The notes: generated by a model not told the origin, from the letters alone. Shown: positions 18,455-29,398, counted from the stretch's first letter. The stretch: 64,000 nt of DNA from Pseudoalteromonas sp. T1lg88 (GCF_002964765.1 NZ_PQCF01000031.1:74535-138534); one strand, 5' to 3'. Translations and numbers: made by a program.

Positions 18455-18483
18455 TTGACATAAAAACAATCCAAGCCTAACTT
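18455..18483 (+). promoter_or_regulatory. Possible promoter of the membrane protein-XRE operon
   Basis: TTGACA is followed after 17 bases by TAACTT, a fair -35/-10 pair. Just downstream the near-palindrome ATGT-AAAGTAA-ACAT (18487-18501) could be an operator for the XRE regulator encoded in the operon. Confidence 0.4.
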
Positions 18484-18526
18484 AAATGTAAAGTAAACAT
18501 AACTTTTAGACAAAGGAGTTAGACTT

Positions 18527-18940
18527 ATGACCTGTGAGCAACTTGATTCGAGACCCGCGGTGATCAACACCACCAAGCAGCTGGCGCTATGGACGGGAGC
18601 CTGGGTTGGCTCGGCAGCGCTAGCGACTCTGGGCCATCAATTGTTATGGACAAATAACATCAGCCTGTCGCTTATTGCGATCGCAATTAACCTCTTGCTG
18701 GGAATGCAAATGATCCGTGCTTATATCAAGCACATTAAGGCCCTCGACGAACTGCAACAAAAGGTACAGATTGAGGCAGCGGCGATCACCGCCGGCACTG
18801 GCATAGTGGCGGGCAGCAGTTACAGCTATTTATCGAATTTTGGGGTGATCCAGCAAGAGGCCAATATTGCCGTACTCATAGTTATTATGGCCCTGGCCTA
18901 CATAGCCGCCATAATTATCGGCATGTGGAGATACAGATGA
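18527..18940 (+). CDS. Membrane protein coupled to XRE regulator, unknown
   Basis: 137 residues with about four hydrophobic segments arranged in two pairs (near 21-38, 45-63, 86-103 and 115-133), separated by a polar stretch with KHIKALDELQQKVQIEA. Predicted inner-membrane protein. A good ribosome binding site (AAAGGAG) precedes the ATG. Its stop overlaps the start of a small XRE regulator in ATGA, so the pair is translationally coupled; such pairs are common, and the membrane partner may modulate the regulator. I do not know the function. Confidence 0.75.
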   Translation: MTCEQLDSRPAVINTTKQLALWTGAWVGSAALATLGHQLLWTNNISLSLIAIAINLLLGMQMIRAYIKHIKALDELQQKVQIEAAAITAGTGIVAGSSYSYLSNFGVIQQEANIAVLIVIMALAYIAAIIIGMWRYR

Positions 18941-19134
18941 AAAATCGCTTAAAGGTACTGCGTGCCGAGCGCGATTGGACTCAAGCCGATTTAGCAAACG
19001 CCCTGGGAGTCTCGCGGCAAACGGTAAACGCCATAGAAAAAGGCAAGTTTGACCCAAGCCTCCCCCTGGCCTTTAAATGCGCGAGGCTGTTTAACCTCGC
19101 CATTGAGGAAATTTTTGAGGACGAGAACCACTAA
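18937..19134 (+). CDS. Small XRE-family transcriptional regulator
   Basis: 65 residues, almost entirely a Cro/CI-type helix-turn-helix: LKVLRAERDWTQADLANALG, then VSRQTVNAIEKGKFDPSLPLAFKCARLF, with the EKGK motif of the small stand-alone group. I chose the ATG at 18937, which overlaps the upstream stop codon; a second in-frame ATG at 18925 lies inside the previous gene. Lacking a sensor domain, it probably takes its signal through a partner such as the membrane protein encoded upstream, or acts as an autorepressor. Confidence 0.85.
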   Translation: MKNRLKVLRAERDWTQADLANALGVSRQTVNAIEKGKFDPSLPLAFKCARLFNLAIEEIFEDENH

Positions 19135-19165
19135 GAAGTCCGGCAAAGATACTTCTAGCATTATT

Positions 19166-19183
19166 GTCGGCCTGAAGGCCGAC
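19166..19183. repeat. REP-like hairpin
   Basis: A perfect 7-bp palindrome GTCGGCC-TGAA-GGCCGAC. The right arm with its tail (AAGGCCGACCTA) recurs at 19201-19212, as in dispersed REP units. It fills the short gap between two convergent genes and may also aid termination. Confidence 0.55.
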
Positions 19184-19224
19184 CTACAACCTTAGCGGCA
19201 AAGGCCGACCTAAAATGATTGGCA

Positions 19225-20211
19225 TTAACCCTTGGCGATTAATTCGTAGGAGCGCAATCGAGCCTGTTGATCATGAATAATGGCATTAACCATGATCTCA
19301 TCGGCGCCGGTGCGCGCCTGCAACCCACGTAACCCGGCTTGTACCTTGTCCCGATTACCAACGATGGACTCGCGCAACATATGAGTGACCTGCTGGCGCT
19401 CCGCTGCGGTCCAAATCATATCCATATTCTCGGTTGGCGGTGGAATTAGCCCCTCCTGCCCACGCAGCATGCTGACAAATTTTTGCTGTCCTGTGGTGGC
19501 CAGGTATTCCGCTTCTTCATTACTATCGGCGGCTATCACATTCACCGCCACCATAACGTAAGGCTCGGCCAGTTGCTGGCTGGGCTGAAACTGCTGGCGG
19601 TACAACTCAATAGCACGCATCATAAAATCGGGGGCAAAATGTGAGGCGAATGCAAAGGGCAGCCCCTTTTTCGCCGCCAACATGGCGCTGTAAGTGCTCG
19701 AGCCTAATAACCATAGCGGCACCTGAGTACCGGCTCCGGGATAGGCGCGTACCCTTTGTCCAGGCTTGGCATCGGCGAGGAAATAAGCCAGTTCATCGAC
19801 TTGCGGCTCTAAATCTTCCGCCGCACTTGGGTCGCGACGTAGCGCATGGGTGGTAGCCCCATCGCTACCTGGAGCGCGACCTATGCCGAGATCAACGCGA
19901 TCCGGGAACAAGGTCGCCAGGGTACCAAACTGCTCCGCCACCACCATGGGCGCATGGTTTGGCAGCATCACACCGCCTGAGCCAATACGTATCTTATCGG
20001 TATGCGCACCGATATAGGCCAGCAGGGTGGAAGTAGCGGCGCTGGCGATATCGGGCATATTATGATGCTCAGCCATCCAAAAACGCTGATAGCCCAGGCG
20101 CTCAACATGCTGTGCCAACTCTTTTGCGCGCATTAATGCATCCCGCGTTGAGCTCCCCTGCACCACGGGTGCCAGGTCAAGCACACTTAAAGGAGGTAAT
20201 TTTGCCATCAT
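19225..20211 (-). CDS. Luciferase-like flavin-dependent monooxygenase (LLM class)
   Basis: 328 residues with the bacterial luciferase-like TIM-barrel pattern: [14 protein letters not shown] at the start, [14 protein letters not shown] near 45-58, [25 protein letters not shown] near 75-99 and [11 protein letters not shown] near 107-117. This matches the E. coli YhbW type. Members use reduced flavin and oxygen on small organic substrates; the substrate here is unknown. Start is one of two adjacent ATG codons. Convergent with the XRE operon and monocistronic. Confidence 0.88.
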   Translation of the reverse strand: MMAKLPPLSVLDLAPVVQGSSTRDALMRAKELAQHVERLGYQRFWMAEHHNMPDIASAATSTLLAYIGAHTDKIRIGSGGVMLPNHAPMVVAEQFGTLATLFPDRVDLGIGRAPGSDGATTHALRRDPSAAEDLEPQVDELAYFLADAKPGQRVRAYPGAGTQVPLWLLGSSTYSAMLAAKKGLPFAFASHFAPDFMMRAIELYRQQFQPSQQLAEPYVMVAVNVIAADSNEEAEYLATTGQQKFVSMLRGQEGLIPPPTENMDMIWTAAERQQVTHMLRESIVGNRDKVQAGLRGLQARTGADEIMVNAIIHDQQARLRSYELIAKG

Positions 20212-20429
20212 ACATTCACCAAGGTTAAAAATTGTCAGGGCGCTAGAGTAGCAGTTTTATTCGCTCGGATAGAGACAACTAAAAACACATCTTTGTGGCC
20301 TAAACGGCATCAATTGGCCTTACTCAAAACCTATTTATGCTTAAGCCAAGATAAAAATGTCATCAAATTAACACGCTTGAGCACTATGCTTAAGAATATG
20401 CCCGGGACTATTTAAGATAAGACCTGCCT

Positions 20430-21689
20430 ATGCGCTTTGCCCTCACCATCATTTTTCTCGCATCACTACCCCAAGCCTACGCCGCGGAAAGTACAGCGAC
20501 AATAACAAGTGCCCATACGCAGGTGCAGCTAGGCCCACGGCCCTATGCGCTTATTGATGCCATGACGCCAAGCGCCCTGAAAGACACCCTGCTCGCCTGT
20601 GGTGACAAGGAAGTTAAGGCTCATTCTTTTTCCATCGGCCATCGCGGCGCCCCGCTGCAATTTCCCGAGCATACCCGCGAGAGCTACCTGGCTGCAGCGC
20701 GCATGGGCGCTGGCGTGCTCGAGTGTGATGTCACTTTTACCGCTGACAAGGAGCTGGTGTGTCGGCATTCTCAATGCGATCTGCATACCACCACCAATAT
20801 TTTGCAAACCGAGCTGGCAGCCAAGTGCTCCGAACCATTTACACCGGCCGCACATGGCAAACCGGCAAGCGCCAAATGCTGTACCAGTGATATCACCCTG
20901 GCGGAATTTAAAACCTTAAAGGGGAAAATGGATGGCGCCAACGAGAATGCTAAAACAGTGGCAGACTATCTGCGTGGCACCGCCGACTGGCGCACCGACC
21001 TCTATGCACACCAAGGTACGCTGATGACCCATGCACAGAGTATTGCGCTGTTTAAAGAGCTCGGTGTGCAAATGACGCCTGAACTCAAGGCTCCCGAGGT
21101 TAAAATGCCATTTAAAGGCATGTCGCAAACGGATTACGCCGCCAAGATGATCGAAGAATATCGTCAGGCTCAGGTGCCCCCAAGCCTAGTGTGGCCGCAG
21201 TCTTTTAACCGCGATGATGTACAGTATTGGCTTGACAGCCACCCTGAGTTTGCCGCACAAACTGTGTACCTGGATGACCGAGATAGTGACCTATTATTCG
21301 ATCACCGCAGCCCACGCACCTGGTCACCCAGCATGAAAGCCTTAGCGGATCAGGGCATAGAAGTGATTGCCCCACCAATCTGGATGCTGCTTGATTTAGA
21401 CCAAGACAAGAAGATAGTGCCCTCGGCCTATGCCAAGGCCGCCAAGGCTGCAGGGTTAAAGATCATTGCTTGGTCGCTGGAGCGCTCCGGCCCATTGGAA
21501 AATGGCGGCGGTTGGTACTATCAGTCAATTACTGAGGCGGTCAAGCATGACGGCGTGCTGATGCAAGTATTGGATGTGCTGGCACAAGAGGTGGGCGTGA
21601 TAGCCGTCTTTAGTGACTGGCCGGCGACCACCACCTATTACGCTAATTGTTTACTGGCGCCGGATAAGAAAGAAATAAAACAAAAGTAA
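20430..21689 (+). CDS. Secreted glycerophosphodiester phosphodiesterase family protein
   Basis: 419 residues. A signal peptide (cleavage after AYA, residue 18) directs it to the periplasm. The GDPD active-site pattern is intact: His71-Arg72 ([17 protein letters not shown]), Glu98 and Asp100 ([17 protein letters not shown]) and His113. These enzymes release glycerol 3-phosphate from glycerophosphodiesters. The protein is longer than E. coli GlpQ and has several cysteines around 113-155 (SQCD, KCSE, AKCCTSD), which may form disulfides or bind metal. No glp transport gene is nearby. Confidence 0.85.
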   Translation: MRFALTIIFLASLPQAYAAESTATITSAHTQVQLGPRPYALIDAMTPSALKDTLLACGDKEVKAHSFSIGHRGAPLQFPEHTRESYLAAARMGAGVLECDVTFTADKELVCRHSQCDLHTTTNILQTELAAKCSEPFTPAAHGKPASAKCCTSDITLAEFKTLKGKMDGANENAKTVADYLRGTADWRTDLYAHQGTLMTHAQSIALFKELGVQMTPELKAPEVKMPFKGMSQTDYAAKMIEEYRQAQVPPSLVWPQSFNRDDVQYWLDSHPEFAAQTVYLDDRDSDLLFDHRSPRTWSPSMKALADQGIEVIAPPIWMLLDLDQDKKIVPSAYAKAAKAAGLKIIAWSLERSGPLENGGGWYYQSITEAVKHDGVLMQVLDVLAQEVGVIAVFSDWPATTTYYANCLLAPDKKEIKQK

Positions 21690-21890
21690 GTACACACCAA
21701 CACACCTCTTGCAAAGACCGTACAAAGCAACTTCAGCGCCAGCTATAGAACTGACTTAAGCCTTTCATTATTCACGTGAAGTTCATATTTTTATGGCGCA
21801 AATAGGGACGCGGTGGTAGGCTAGATACGGCGTATTATTAAGCAATAACAAGCAAGCGCCCTAATTTCGGTCTTTTCTAAGGAGAGTAAT

Positions 21891-22847
21891 ATGGACCCCG
21901 TTTCGCAGATCCTCAACATGCTATTCACGGTTGAGGCATTTCTACTGATCTTCGTGATTGTGCTACTAAAAAGCAGCGTGAAGTTCGTTCCACAAAACCG
22001 CGCCTGGCTGATTGAGCGTTTTGGTAAATATCAATCAACCAAAGAAGCCGGTCTTAACTTTATCGTGCCTTTTATCGACCGTATCGCCGCTGATCGCAGC
22101 CTAAAAGAACAGGCTCAGGACGTACCGTCGCAGTCGGCAATCACCAAAGACAATATCTCGTTGATTGTTGACGGCGTGTTGTACTTCCGCGTGCTAGATC
22201 CATACAAGGCAACCTATGGTGTTGATGACTATGTATTTGCCGTAACCCAATTGGCGCAAACCACCATGCGTTCCGAGCTGGGTAAAATGGAGCTGGATAA
22301 AACCTTTGAAGAGCGTGATTTGCTTAATACCAATATCGTCGCGGCAATTAACCAGGCTTCCGAGCCTTGGGGTATTCAGGTACTACGCTATGAAATTAAA
22401 GACATAGTGCCGCCTAACTCGGTAATGGAAGCGATGGAAGCCCAGATGAAGGCCGAGCGTGTAAAACGTGCGCAAATCCTTGAGTCTGAAGGTGACCGTC
22501 AAGCCGCTATCAACGTGGCCGAAGGTAAAAAACAATCACAGGTACTGGCCGCTGAAGCGGAGAAGGCCGAGCAAATTCTAAGAGCCGAGGGTGAGGCCCA
22601 GGCCATTATCGCCGTGGCCGAAGCCCAGGCGGATGCTCTGCTTAAAGTTGGTGCTGCTGCCGATACCGAGCAAGGTCAAAAAGCCATTCAGCTTGATCTT
22701 GCCACCAAGGCCATTGCCGCCAAAGAAGCCATCGCCCGCGAGTCTTCCGTGGTATTACTCCCGGAGAGCGGCACAGATGCTAGCTCATTGGTGGCGCAAG
22801 GGATGTCTATTATCAACTCCCTGAATAACAAACAAAAAATCAGTTAA
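21891..22847 (+). CDS. qmcA: SPFH/stomatin-like membrane protein QmcA
   Basis: 318 residues: one N-terminal membrane helix (about 10-28), an SPFH domain beginning VPQNRAWLIERFGKYQSTKEAGLNF, then a long Ala/Glu-rich coiled coil (about 185-265) and a conserved C-terminal LPESG segment. Flotillin/stomatin-type proteins oligomerise at the membrane and scaffold or regulate membrane proteases. GGAG precedes the start. It is followed after 16 bases by the NfeD-like ybbJ gene, the same order as in E. coli. Confidence 0.92.
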   Translation: MDPVSQILNMLFTVEAFLLIFVIVLLKSSVKFVPQNRAWLIERFGKYQSTKEAGLNFIVPFIDRIAADRSLKEQAQDVPSQSAITKDNISLIVDGVLYFRVLDPYKATYGVDDYVFAVTQLAQTTMRSELGKMELDKTFEERDLLNTNIVAAINQASEPWGIQVLRYEIKDIVPPNSVMEAMEAQMKAERVKRAQILESEGDRQAAINVAEGKKQSQVLAAEAEKAEQILRAEGEAQAIIAVAEAQADALLKVGAAADTEQGQKAIQLDLATKAIAAKEAIARESSVVLLPESGTDASSLVAQGMSIINSLNNKQKIS

Positions 22848-22863
22848 CTTTGAGGAGTAAGCC

Positions 22864-23319
22864 ATGGAGCTGATCACCAACAACCTTGCCGAAGCCCTGA
22901 TGATTTTGGGCGTACTCGCCCTTATCCTAGAGGTCGCGGTGCTGGGTATGTCGACCATAATCCTGTTGTTATTGGGTCTGTCGCTGTTGGCTACAGGGAT
23001 AATGATGAACTTTTCCTTATTGGAGAGCTCATTAACCATGGCATTGTGGAGCAACACCCTGATCACTCTCGCCTTGGCTGCCTTGCTGTGGAAGCCGCTC
23101 AAGCGCATGCAGGAGCAACGTGACAACGCCCAAGTACACTCTGACTTTGCCGAGCTGACCTTTACTCTGACGGAAGACGTAAACGATCAGGGTCTGGCTC
23201 ATTACGCTTATTCCGGCATTAGTTGGAAACTGAAGAGTGAGCAGCCGCTTAGCGCTGGCACCCTGGTTAAGGTGGTAAAAAAAGAAGTGGGTGTGATGTG
23301 GGTAGCCGCCTGCGAGTAG
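22864..23319 (+). CDS. ybbJ: NfeD-like membrane protein YbbJ
   Basis: 151 residues: hydrophobic helices at about 10-30, 32-50 and 58-78, then a cytoplasmic OB-fold NfeD domain in the last 65 residues ending LVKVVKKEVGVMWVAACE. Length and layout match E. coli YbbJ, the partner of QmcA. GAGG lies upstream of the ATG. The pair is probably one membrane-quality-control complex. Confidence 0.88.
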   Translation: MELITNNLAEALMILGVLALILEVAVLGMSTIILLLLGLSLLATGIMMNFSLLESSLTMALWSNTLITLALAALLWKPLKRMQEQRDNAQVHSDFAELTFTLTEDVNDQGLAHYAYSGISWKLKSEQPLSAGTLVKVVKKEVGVMWVAACE

Positions 23320-23343
23320 GCCCCAGCTAAACTCCCCCAAATT

Positions 23344-23378
23344 GAAAGCGCTTGTAGGCTACCGGCAGGCGCTTTTTT
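23344..23378 (+). terminator. Terminator after qmcA-ybbJ
   Basis: AAAGCGC pairs with GCGCTTT across an internal loop and is followed by a T run. Confidence 0.65.
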
Positions 23379-23454
23379 ATGCCCGCTTGACCGTATCCGC
23401 TTGAAACCACCTCAGGTAACTCAGTAACATGCAAGAAAAACCGTCTACCAAACT

Positions 23455-25520
23455 ATGTTAAAACGCGCGCTTATTCCCTGCTTATTTGCCAGCCCTCTCT
23501 GTTTGTATGCCAGCGAAGAACCTTCGCTGTCGTCCATCGAACGCATAATCACCACGGCCTCGCGCCTCGATATCAATGACGATGCCACCACTTTGGCAAT
23601 CAGTGCGGTAAGTGAGCAAGAACTGGCACTCATTGCCGCCAGTCATATAGAAAAAGCCTTACAGGGAGTGGCCGGTGCCAACTTGCAACATGGTAATGGC
23701 CAGGAATACTTGCCGGCTCTGCGCTCACCCGTGTATACCGGCGCGGTGCTTGTGCCGCCATTTTAACTCTGGAGGACGGCATAGCGCTGCGCGCGCCCGG
23801 CTTTTGTAACGTCAACGAACTGTTCGAAGCCCATAGCGAAATGGCGCAACGTATTGAAGTACTTAAAGGCCCAGGCTCAGTTTTGTATGGCAGCAATGCC
23901 GTGCATGGGGTGATTAATGTGATCACCCAGGACCCAACCCTGGGTGGCGGTTACGGCGCCGTTGATTTGGGCTCCTACGGCTATAAGCGGGCAAAACTGC
24001 GTGCCGGCCAGGATTATGGAACGCAAGGCGTCGGCTTTAACGCCAGCGTCACTCGCGACTCGGGCTATCGCGATGACGAAAGCGTCGATCAGGAAAAGTT
24101 TAACCTGCGCCACCGCTATGATGGCGATAGCCTGACGCTGCAAAACGGCTTTAGCTACACCAACCTGAGACAACAAACTGCGGGGTATATCGAAGGTTTT
24201 GAAAGCTATAAAGACGAGGAGTTGGTAAAGCAAAACCTTAACCCCGAGGCCTTTCGCGACAATCGCGCCATGCGTTTATGGTCTAAGTTGAAGTGGCAAT
24301 ACAGTGAGCAAACACAGATAGCTATCACTCCCTACGCCCGCGATCAGCGCATGACCTTTCGCAAGCATTTCTTGCCCGGCAAGCCCCTTGAGCACAATGC
24401 CCAGCACGGTGTCGGCGTGCAAACCCTAATGCAGCACCAGATCAATGAGCGCTGGCGCCTGCAGGGGGGGCTCGATGCCGAATACACTCAGGGCAAGATG
24501 TGGCAGTTCCAGGAAAGTCCAACTGATGGCTCGGCTTTTTTACAAGCCACCATACCCCAGGGGAAACAATACGATTACGACGTCTATGCCACCGGCTATG
24601 CCCCCTTTATGGCCTTACAATATCGCCACAACGGCTGGCAGGCCAACCTGGGTGCTCGCTATGAATGGCTACGCTACGATTACCGCAACCGCATGTTAGA
24701 TGGCCGCACCAAGGACGACGGCACGCCGTGCGCCATGGGTGGTTGCCGATATTCTCGCCCCAGCAGTGACATCAGCTATTTTGATGATCTCTCGCCCAAG
24801 CTGGCACTGAGCTATCGCTTTAACGCCGAGCTACTCACCTATGCCAACCTGGCCAAGGGCTATCGTGCCCCTCATACCGCCGAGCTCTATCAGCTCCAGC
24901 GTCAGCAAGACCTTGCCGAGCTCGAAAGTGAAACCTTGGACAGCCTGGAGCTGGGTGTAAAGGGGGATTACGGGCACTGGCAATTTACCCTGTCCGGTTA
25001 CCTGATGTACAAGGATAATGTGATTTATCGCAACAGTGATTTCTTTAACGTCAGTCAGGGTAAAACCAAGCATAGGGGCATTGAGCTTGAGCTTGATTAC
25101 CGCTTTAACAATGCCTGGAGCCTGCAATTGGCCGTGGCCAATGCCCTGCACACCTATCGCCATAATCAACCGCTGGGCGAGGTGGATATTCGCGGTAATA
25201 TTATTGATACGGCGCCACGCCTTATCGCCGACAGCCGCCTCAATTGGCGGCCAAGCGATGACCTGTTAGTGTCGCTGCAGTGGCACCATCTTAGCGACTA
25301 CTTTACCGATGCCGAAAATCAACACAGCTATGACGGCCATGATCTACTTAGCCTGCGGGCCAGCTGGCAGCTTGCTAAAGGCTGGCAAGCCATAGCCCGC
25401 ATAGAGAACCTGACCGATGTTGCCTATGCACAGCGCGCCGACTACACCACTTTCAGTGGCGACCGGTATTTTCCGGGCAGACCCAGAACGGCGCTGTTTA
25501 CCCTGAGCTACCTGTGGTGA
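23455..25520 (+). pseudogene. TonB-dependent receptor, frameshifted
   Basis: An outer-membrane receptor of about 690 residues in two frames. The first (23455-23766) encodes a signal peptide, a TonB-box-like segment (IERIITTAS) and the start of the plug. It stops after TGAVLVPPF. The second frame is open from at least 23750 and continues the plug with RIEVLKGPGSVLYGSNAVHGVINVI and then the beta-barrel to the aromatic C-terminus LFTLSYLW. Restoring one base near 23743-23746 gives YTGAGACAAILTLEDG, the expected plug sequence, so a single-base deletion (or a sequencing error) has split the gene. The substrate is unknown, and no Fur box is visible upstream. Confidence 0.85.
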
Positions 25521-25716
25521 TAACGCACCCATTCCTTTGCTCTTGGATATACCAAGCTCTATAATTCTGGCGGCTGAGCCCGGAATTGAACCTCGCCGCC
25601 AGGCTCTGTTATTGCCAATACTTTTCATTAAAGCCTATAAAGTTCAACGTATTAAGTTGCAAATCCACCTCTGCCGCTCTACAAGTAATAGACTAGTCTT
25701 TCATTAAGGTTCGATT

Positions 25717-27759
25717 ATGAAGCTCACCCATCTGGCCTCTGCCCTAGGCCTTGCCCTGACACTGGCTCCGAGCGCGTTTGCCAATGACGCGCACACCCTC
25801 AAACTTGAGGACGTATTTAACCTCGAATACGCCAATCAAATAGACATCAGCGATGACGGCGAGACTGTCTACTTTGTGCGTAACCGCATGGATATAAAAA
25901 CCGACCGCAAGTTCAGCAATATTTGGCAGGTTGATAGCGGCACTAAGCAGCTTCAGCCCGTGACCAGCGGCGTGCATCAGGACTTCGCTCCGGTGCTTTC
26001 ACCGAGCGGGGATCGCCTGGCCTTTATCTCGACCCGCGACGGTAGCCCGCAGCTCTATGTGAAATGGTTAAGCACGGGTGCGCTAAGCAAAATCAGCAAC
26101 CTCACCCAAAGTCCATCGCAACCGACCTGGACGCCGGATGGTAAGTCCCTGGTGTTCAGCATGTTCGTGCCCGCCACAGCCAAAAATCCGGTCAACTTGC
26201 TGGGTAAACCCGAGGGCGCCAAGTGGGCAGATCCAGCTGTGTTTATCGATGATGTGTACTACCGCGCCGACGGCGCCGGTTACAGCAAGGCGGGCTACAA
26301 CCACCTGTTTAGCATTCCCGCCGACGGTGGTAATGCCACTCAGTTAAGCTCGGGGGATTTTGACCACGGGGGTGCCCTCAGCTTTAGCGAGGATGGCAAC
26401 ACCTTGTATTTTTCCGCCAACCGCCACCACGAACACGACCTGAAACCCATTAACACGGAAATCTACAGCCTTGATTTAAAGAGCAAGGAGATCAACGCAA
26501 TAACCGACCGTAATGGCCCGGATAGAAGCCCCAGCGTGTCTCCCAGCGGTCGCTATCTTGCCTACGTGGGTTACGACGATAAGGGCACCAACTACGAAAA
26601 CGCCCAGCTCTATATTCGCGATTTAAGCAACGCCGATACCCAAAGCCTCACCGCCGATCTGGACCGCTCGGTAGAGCAGATCCAATGGGCGGACAATGGT
26701 CGCGGCCTGTACTTTAGCTATGACGATCAGGGCCAAACCACCCTGGTCTATCAGCCATTGCGCGGCAAACGTAAGGTGATCACAGAGCAAATCGGCAGTG
26801 TCTCCTTTGGCCGCCCCTACTCCGGCGGCGACTTTGACATCAGCGTCAGCGGTGATGTGGCCTTTACCCTGGCCGACACCCAACGCCCTGCGGATGTGGC
26901 CGTTAATAAGCGCGGCAATACCCGCCGCCTGACACATTTAAACGAGGATGCCTTGGGCGCTAAAACCTTGGGTAAGGTAGAAGAGCTGTGGGTAAAATCC
27001 AAACACGATGGTCTGGGCATTCAGGGCTGGGTGGTCTACCCGCCGGAATTTGATGCCGAAAAGCGCTACCCGCTTATTTTGGAAATCCACGGCGGCCCGG
27101 TGGCCAACTATGGCCCGCATTTTAGCGCCGAAGCCCAGCTCTTTGCCGCCAAAGGCAATGTGGTGCTGTATATGAACCCACGAGGCAGCGACTCCTACGG
27201 TAAGCAATTTGCGCAAACCATACACCACAACTACCCCAGCAATGATTTCGACGACCTGATGACAGGAGTGGATGCCCTGATAGACAAGGGCTTTATCGAC
27301 ACAGATAAACTCTTTGTCACCGGCGGCTCCGGCGGTGGGGTGTTAACGGCCTGGACCGTGGGCCATACCGATCGCTTCGCCGCGGCCGTGGTTGCCAAGC
27401 CGGTGATCAACTGGTTTAGCTTTGTACTCACCGCTGACTTCTATCCCTTCTTTACCGATTATTGGTTCCCGGGAAAACCTTGGGATCATATGCAGCATTA
27501 TATGGAGCGTTCACCCATCAGCTATGTGGGTAAGGTAAAAACCCCGACCATGCTGCTTACCGGCGAAGCCGACTACCGCACGCCGATATCGGAAACCGAG
27601 CAGTTTTATCAGGCCCTGAAGCTGCAAGGGGTGGACACCGCCATGGTGCGTATTCCCGATGCCTCTCACGGCATCACCGCGCGGCCGTCTAACCTGATGG
27701 CCAAGGTTGCCTATATCCTGTGGTGGTTCGAAAAGCATGGCGAGAAAGACGCCGAATAA
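25717..27759 (+). CDS. S9 family (prolyl oligopeptidase-type) peptidase, secreted
   Basis: 680 residues: signal peptide (cleavage after AFA, residue 22), a beta-propeller of about 400 residues with repeated blade motifs such as LSPSGDRLAFISTRDG and WTPDGKSLVFS, then an alpha/beta hydrolase domain. The catalytic triad is visible as Ser538 (GGSGGG), Asp619 (GEADYRTP) and His651 (DASHGI). Such acylaminoacyl/dipeptidyl peptidases digest peptides in the periplasm. It follows the broken receptor gene by about 200 bases and may have been its functional neighbour. Confidence 0.92.
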   Translation: MKLTHLASALGLALTLAPSAFANDAHTLKLEDVFNLEYANQIDISDDGETVYFVRNRMDIKTDRKFSNIWQVDSGTKQLQPVTSGVHQDFAPVLSPSGDRLAFISTRDGSPQLYVKWLSTGALSKISNLTQSPSQPTWTPDGKSLVFSMFVPATAKNPVNLLGKPEGAKWADPAVFIDDVYYRADGAGYSKAGYNHLFSIPADGGNATQLSSGDFDHGGALSFSEDGNTLYFSANRHHEHDLKPINTEIYSLDLKSKEINAITDRNGPDRSPSVSPSGRYLAYVGYDDKGTNYENAQLYIRDLSNADTQSLTADLDRSVEQIQWADNGRGLYFSYDDQGQTTLVYQPLRGKRKVITEQIGSVSFGRPYSGGDFDISVSGDVAFTLADTQRPADVAVNKRGNTRRLTHLNEDALGAKTLGKVEELWVKSKHDGLGIQGWVVYPPEFDAEKRYPLILEIHGGPVANYGPHFSAEAQLFAAKGNVVLYMNPRGSDSYGKQFAQTIHHNYPSNDFDDLMTGVDALIDKGFIDTDKLFVTGGSGGGVLTAWTVGHTDRFAAAVVAKPVINWFSFVLTADFYPFFTDYWFPGKPWDHMQHYMERSPISYVGKVKTPTMLLTGEADYRTPISETEQFYQALKLQGVDTAMVRIPDASHGITARPSNLMAKVAYILWWFEKHGEKDAE

Positions 27760-27773
27760 TCTGACATCGGCAT

Positions 27774-27813
27774 AAAAAAAGCGTGGCTCACCAAAGTGAC
27801 CACGCTTTTTTTT
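27774..27813 (+). terminator. Terminator after S9 peptidase
   Basis: A long stem (GCGTGG..CCACGC extended by A/T pairs) with a CAAA apex and eight T. The A run on the other side could allow use from the minus strand (rhlE). Confidence 0.9.
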
Positions 27814-27889
27814 ACATTATCGGCTGTGTTGAGTTAGTAAAAATATGATCTGAAATGCCCTCCGATAAACACGTCAATCAATTAAGTCA

Positions 27890-29398
27890 TTACCTGCCAG
27901 CAGGGCGTCTATTTCGAGACTGATTACTTCTTCTGCCTTGTCCTTCACCCTGACCTTGTCCCTTCCCTTGGCCTTGCCCCTTCCCTGCGCCGCTTTGCTT
28001 ACGCTGGTTATTCGAGTTGGCAGGACGACGACGCGCTTTGTTAGCGTGGTGGGAATGACCACGTCTATCGGTTTGTTCTTTGCTTTTAGCCGGCGCATTT
28101 TGTGCGTTACTTTCTGAAGCCTGAGCTTGACCGTCAACACTCACTTTAGGTTTTTTCGGCTTCTTTGGTTTCTTTGGCTTAAGCGGTTTGAGGGTACTTT
28201 CAGGCAACTCATTCGTTGGCTCAAATCCGGCAATTACTTTTCTTGGTAACAATTGCTGGATTAGGTTTTCGATGTCGTTTAGATCTTTCGCATCATCGGC
28301 AATCACAAAAGAAATCGCTAAGCCGGAAGCCCCTGCTCTGCCGGTTCGGCCAATACGGTGCACATAGTCTTCTGCAATATTGGGAAGATCGTAGTTAATC
28401 ACACAGGGCAATTGATCTATATCTATGCCGCGCGCGGCGATATCCGTGGCAACGAGTGCTTGTATGCTGCCGTCTTTAAACCCGGCCAAGGCCTTGGTTC
28501 GGGTGCCCTGGCTCTTATTGCCGTGAATTGCCGTCGATGGGATGCCACGGGTTTCTAAATTACGGGCGATACGGTTGGCACCGTGCTTGGTGCGGCTAAA
28601 TATCAGCACCTGCTGCCAATCATTTTCTTTGATCAGATGGCTCAGCAAGGCCGTTTTACGGGATTTATCAACCGGATACACCCACTGCTCAACGGTTTTC
28701 GCCGTCGTGTTAGGTGGCACCACCGAAATCTCGAGCGGATCTGTCACTATGGTCTTGGCTAAATCACGAATTTCATCGGAAAAGGTCGCCGAGTAGAGTA
28801 AGTTCTGACGCTTTGCCGGTAATAATTTAATTATTTTACGAATATCGTGAATAAAGCCCATGTCCAGCATGCGATCGGCTTCATCCAGCACCAGCATTTC
28901 GAGCTGATTAAACTTGATGGCGTTCTGCTGATACAAATCGAGTAATCGTCCTGGTGTAGCAACCAAGATATCTGCGCCGCGGCGCAACTGCATCATCTGC
29001 GGGTTAATCTTCACACCACCGAAGACCACGGAATAACTCAGTGCTAGTTGCTGACCATAGGTTGCAACGCTCTCGCCGACCTGCGCCGCGAGCTCTCTTG
29101 TCGGTGTTAGCACCAGGGCGCGAACATTATTATTTTGCGCACGCTGACCTTTACTGAGTATTTCCAGCATGGGTAAGGTGAATCCAGCCGTTTTACCCGT
29201 GCCGGTTTGCGCTGCCGCCATCACATCTTTACCGGATAATACTGCGGGTATGCCTTTGGCCTGGATAGGCGATGGGTGCTTATAGCCCTGCTGTTCGACC
29301 GCTTGTAATAGCTTCGGCTGCAGGCCTAGGTCGCTGAACTGGATATTATCGTCGGATTGAATAGAAGTGGTCACTGGCGCTGATTGTTTGTTGGTCAT
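27890..29398 (-). CDS. rhlE: DEAD-box RNA helicase RhlE
   Basis: 502 residues. Motifs in order: Q motif ([26 protein letters not shown]), [36 protein letters not shown] and HRIGRTGR. This is a complete RecA-like core that unwinds RNA with ATP, acting in ribosome assembly and RNA decay. The C-terminal 110 residues are disordered and basic, with KPKKP repeats and then alternating GKGQGQ units ending [14 protein letters not shown], likely an RNA-binding tail. The matching DNA is a short tandem repeat and may vary in length between strains. The minus-strand frame at 27874-28140 is a shadow of it. Confidence 0.93.
   Translation of the reverse strand: MTNKQSAPVTTSIQSDDNIQFSDLGLQPKLLQAVEQQGYKHPSPIQAKGIPAVLSGKDVMAAAQTGTGKTAGFTLPMLEILSKGQRAQNNNVRALVLTPTRELAAQVGESVATYGQQLALSYSVVFGGVKINPQMMQLRRGADILVATPGRLLDLYQQNAIKFNQLEMLVLDEADRMLDMGFIHDIRKIIKLLPAKRQNLLYSATFSDEIRDLAKTIVTDPLEISVVPPNTTAKTVEQWVYPVDKSRKTALLSHLIKENDWQQVLIFSRTKHGANRIARNLETRGIPSTAIHGNKSQGTRTKALAGFKDGSIQALVATDIAARGIDIDQLPCVINYDLPNIAEDYVHRIGRTGRAGASGLAISFVIADDAKDLNDIENLIQQLLPRKVIAGFEPTNELPESTLKPLKPKKPKKPKKPKVSVDGQAQASESNAQNAPAKSKEQTDRRGHSHHANKARRRPANSNNQRKQSGAGKGQGQGKGQGQGEGQGRRSNQSRNRRPAGR

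Noticed and set aside
27874..28140. 88-codon basic frame overlapping the rhlE 3' end
   Set aside because: It is the shifted reading of the Lys/Arg/Gly-rich repeat of rhlE.
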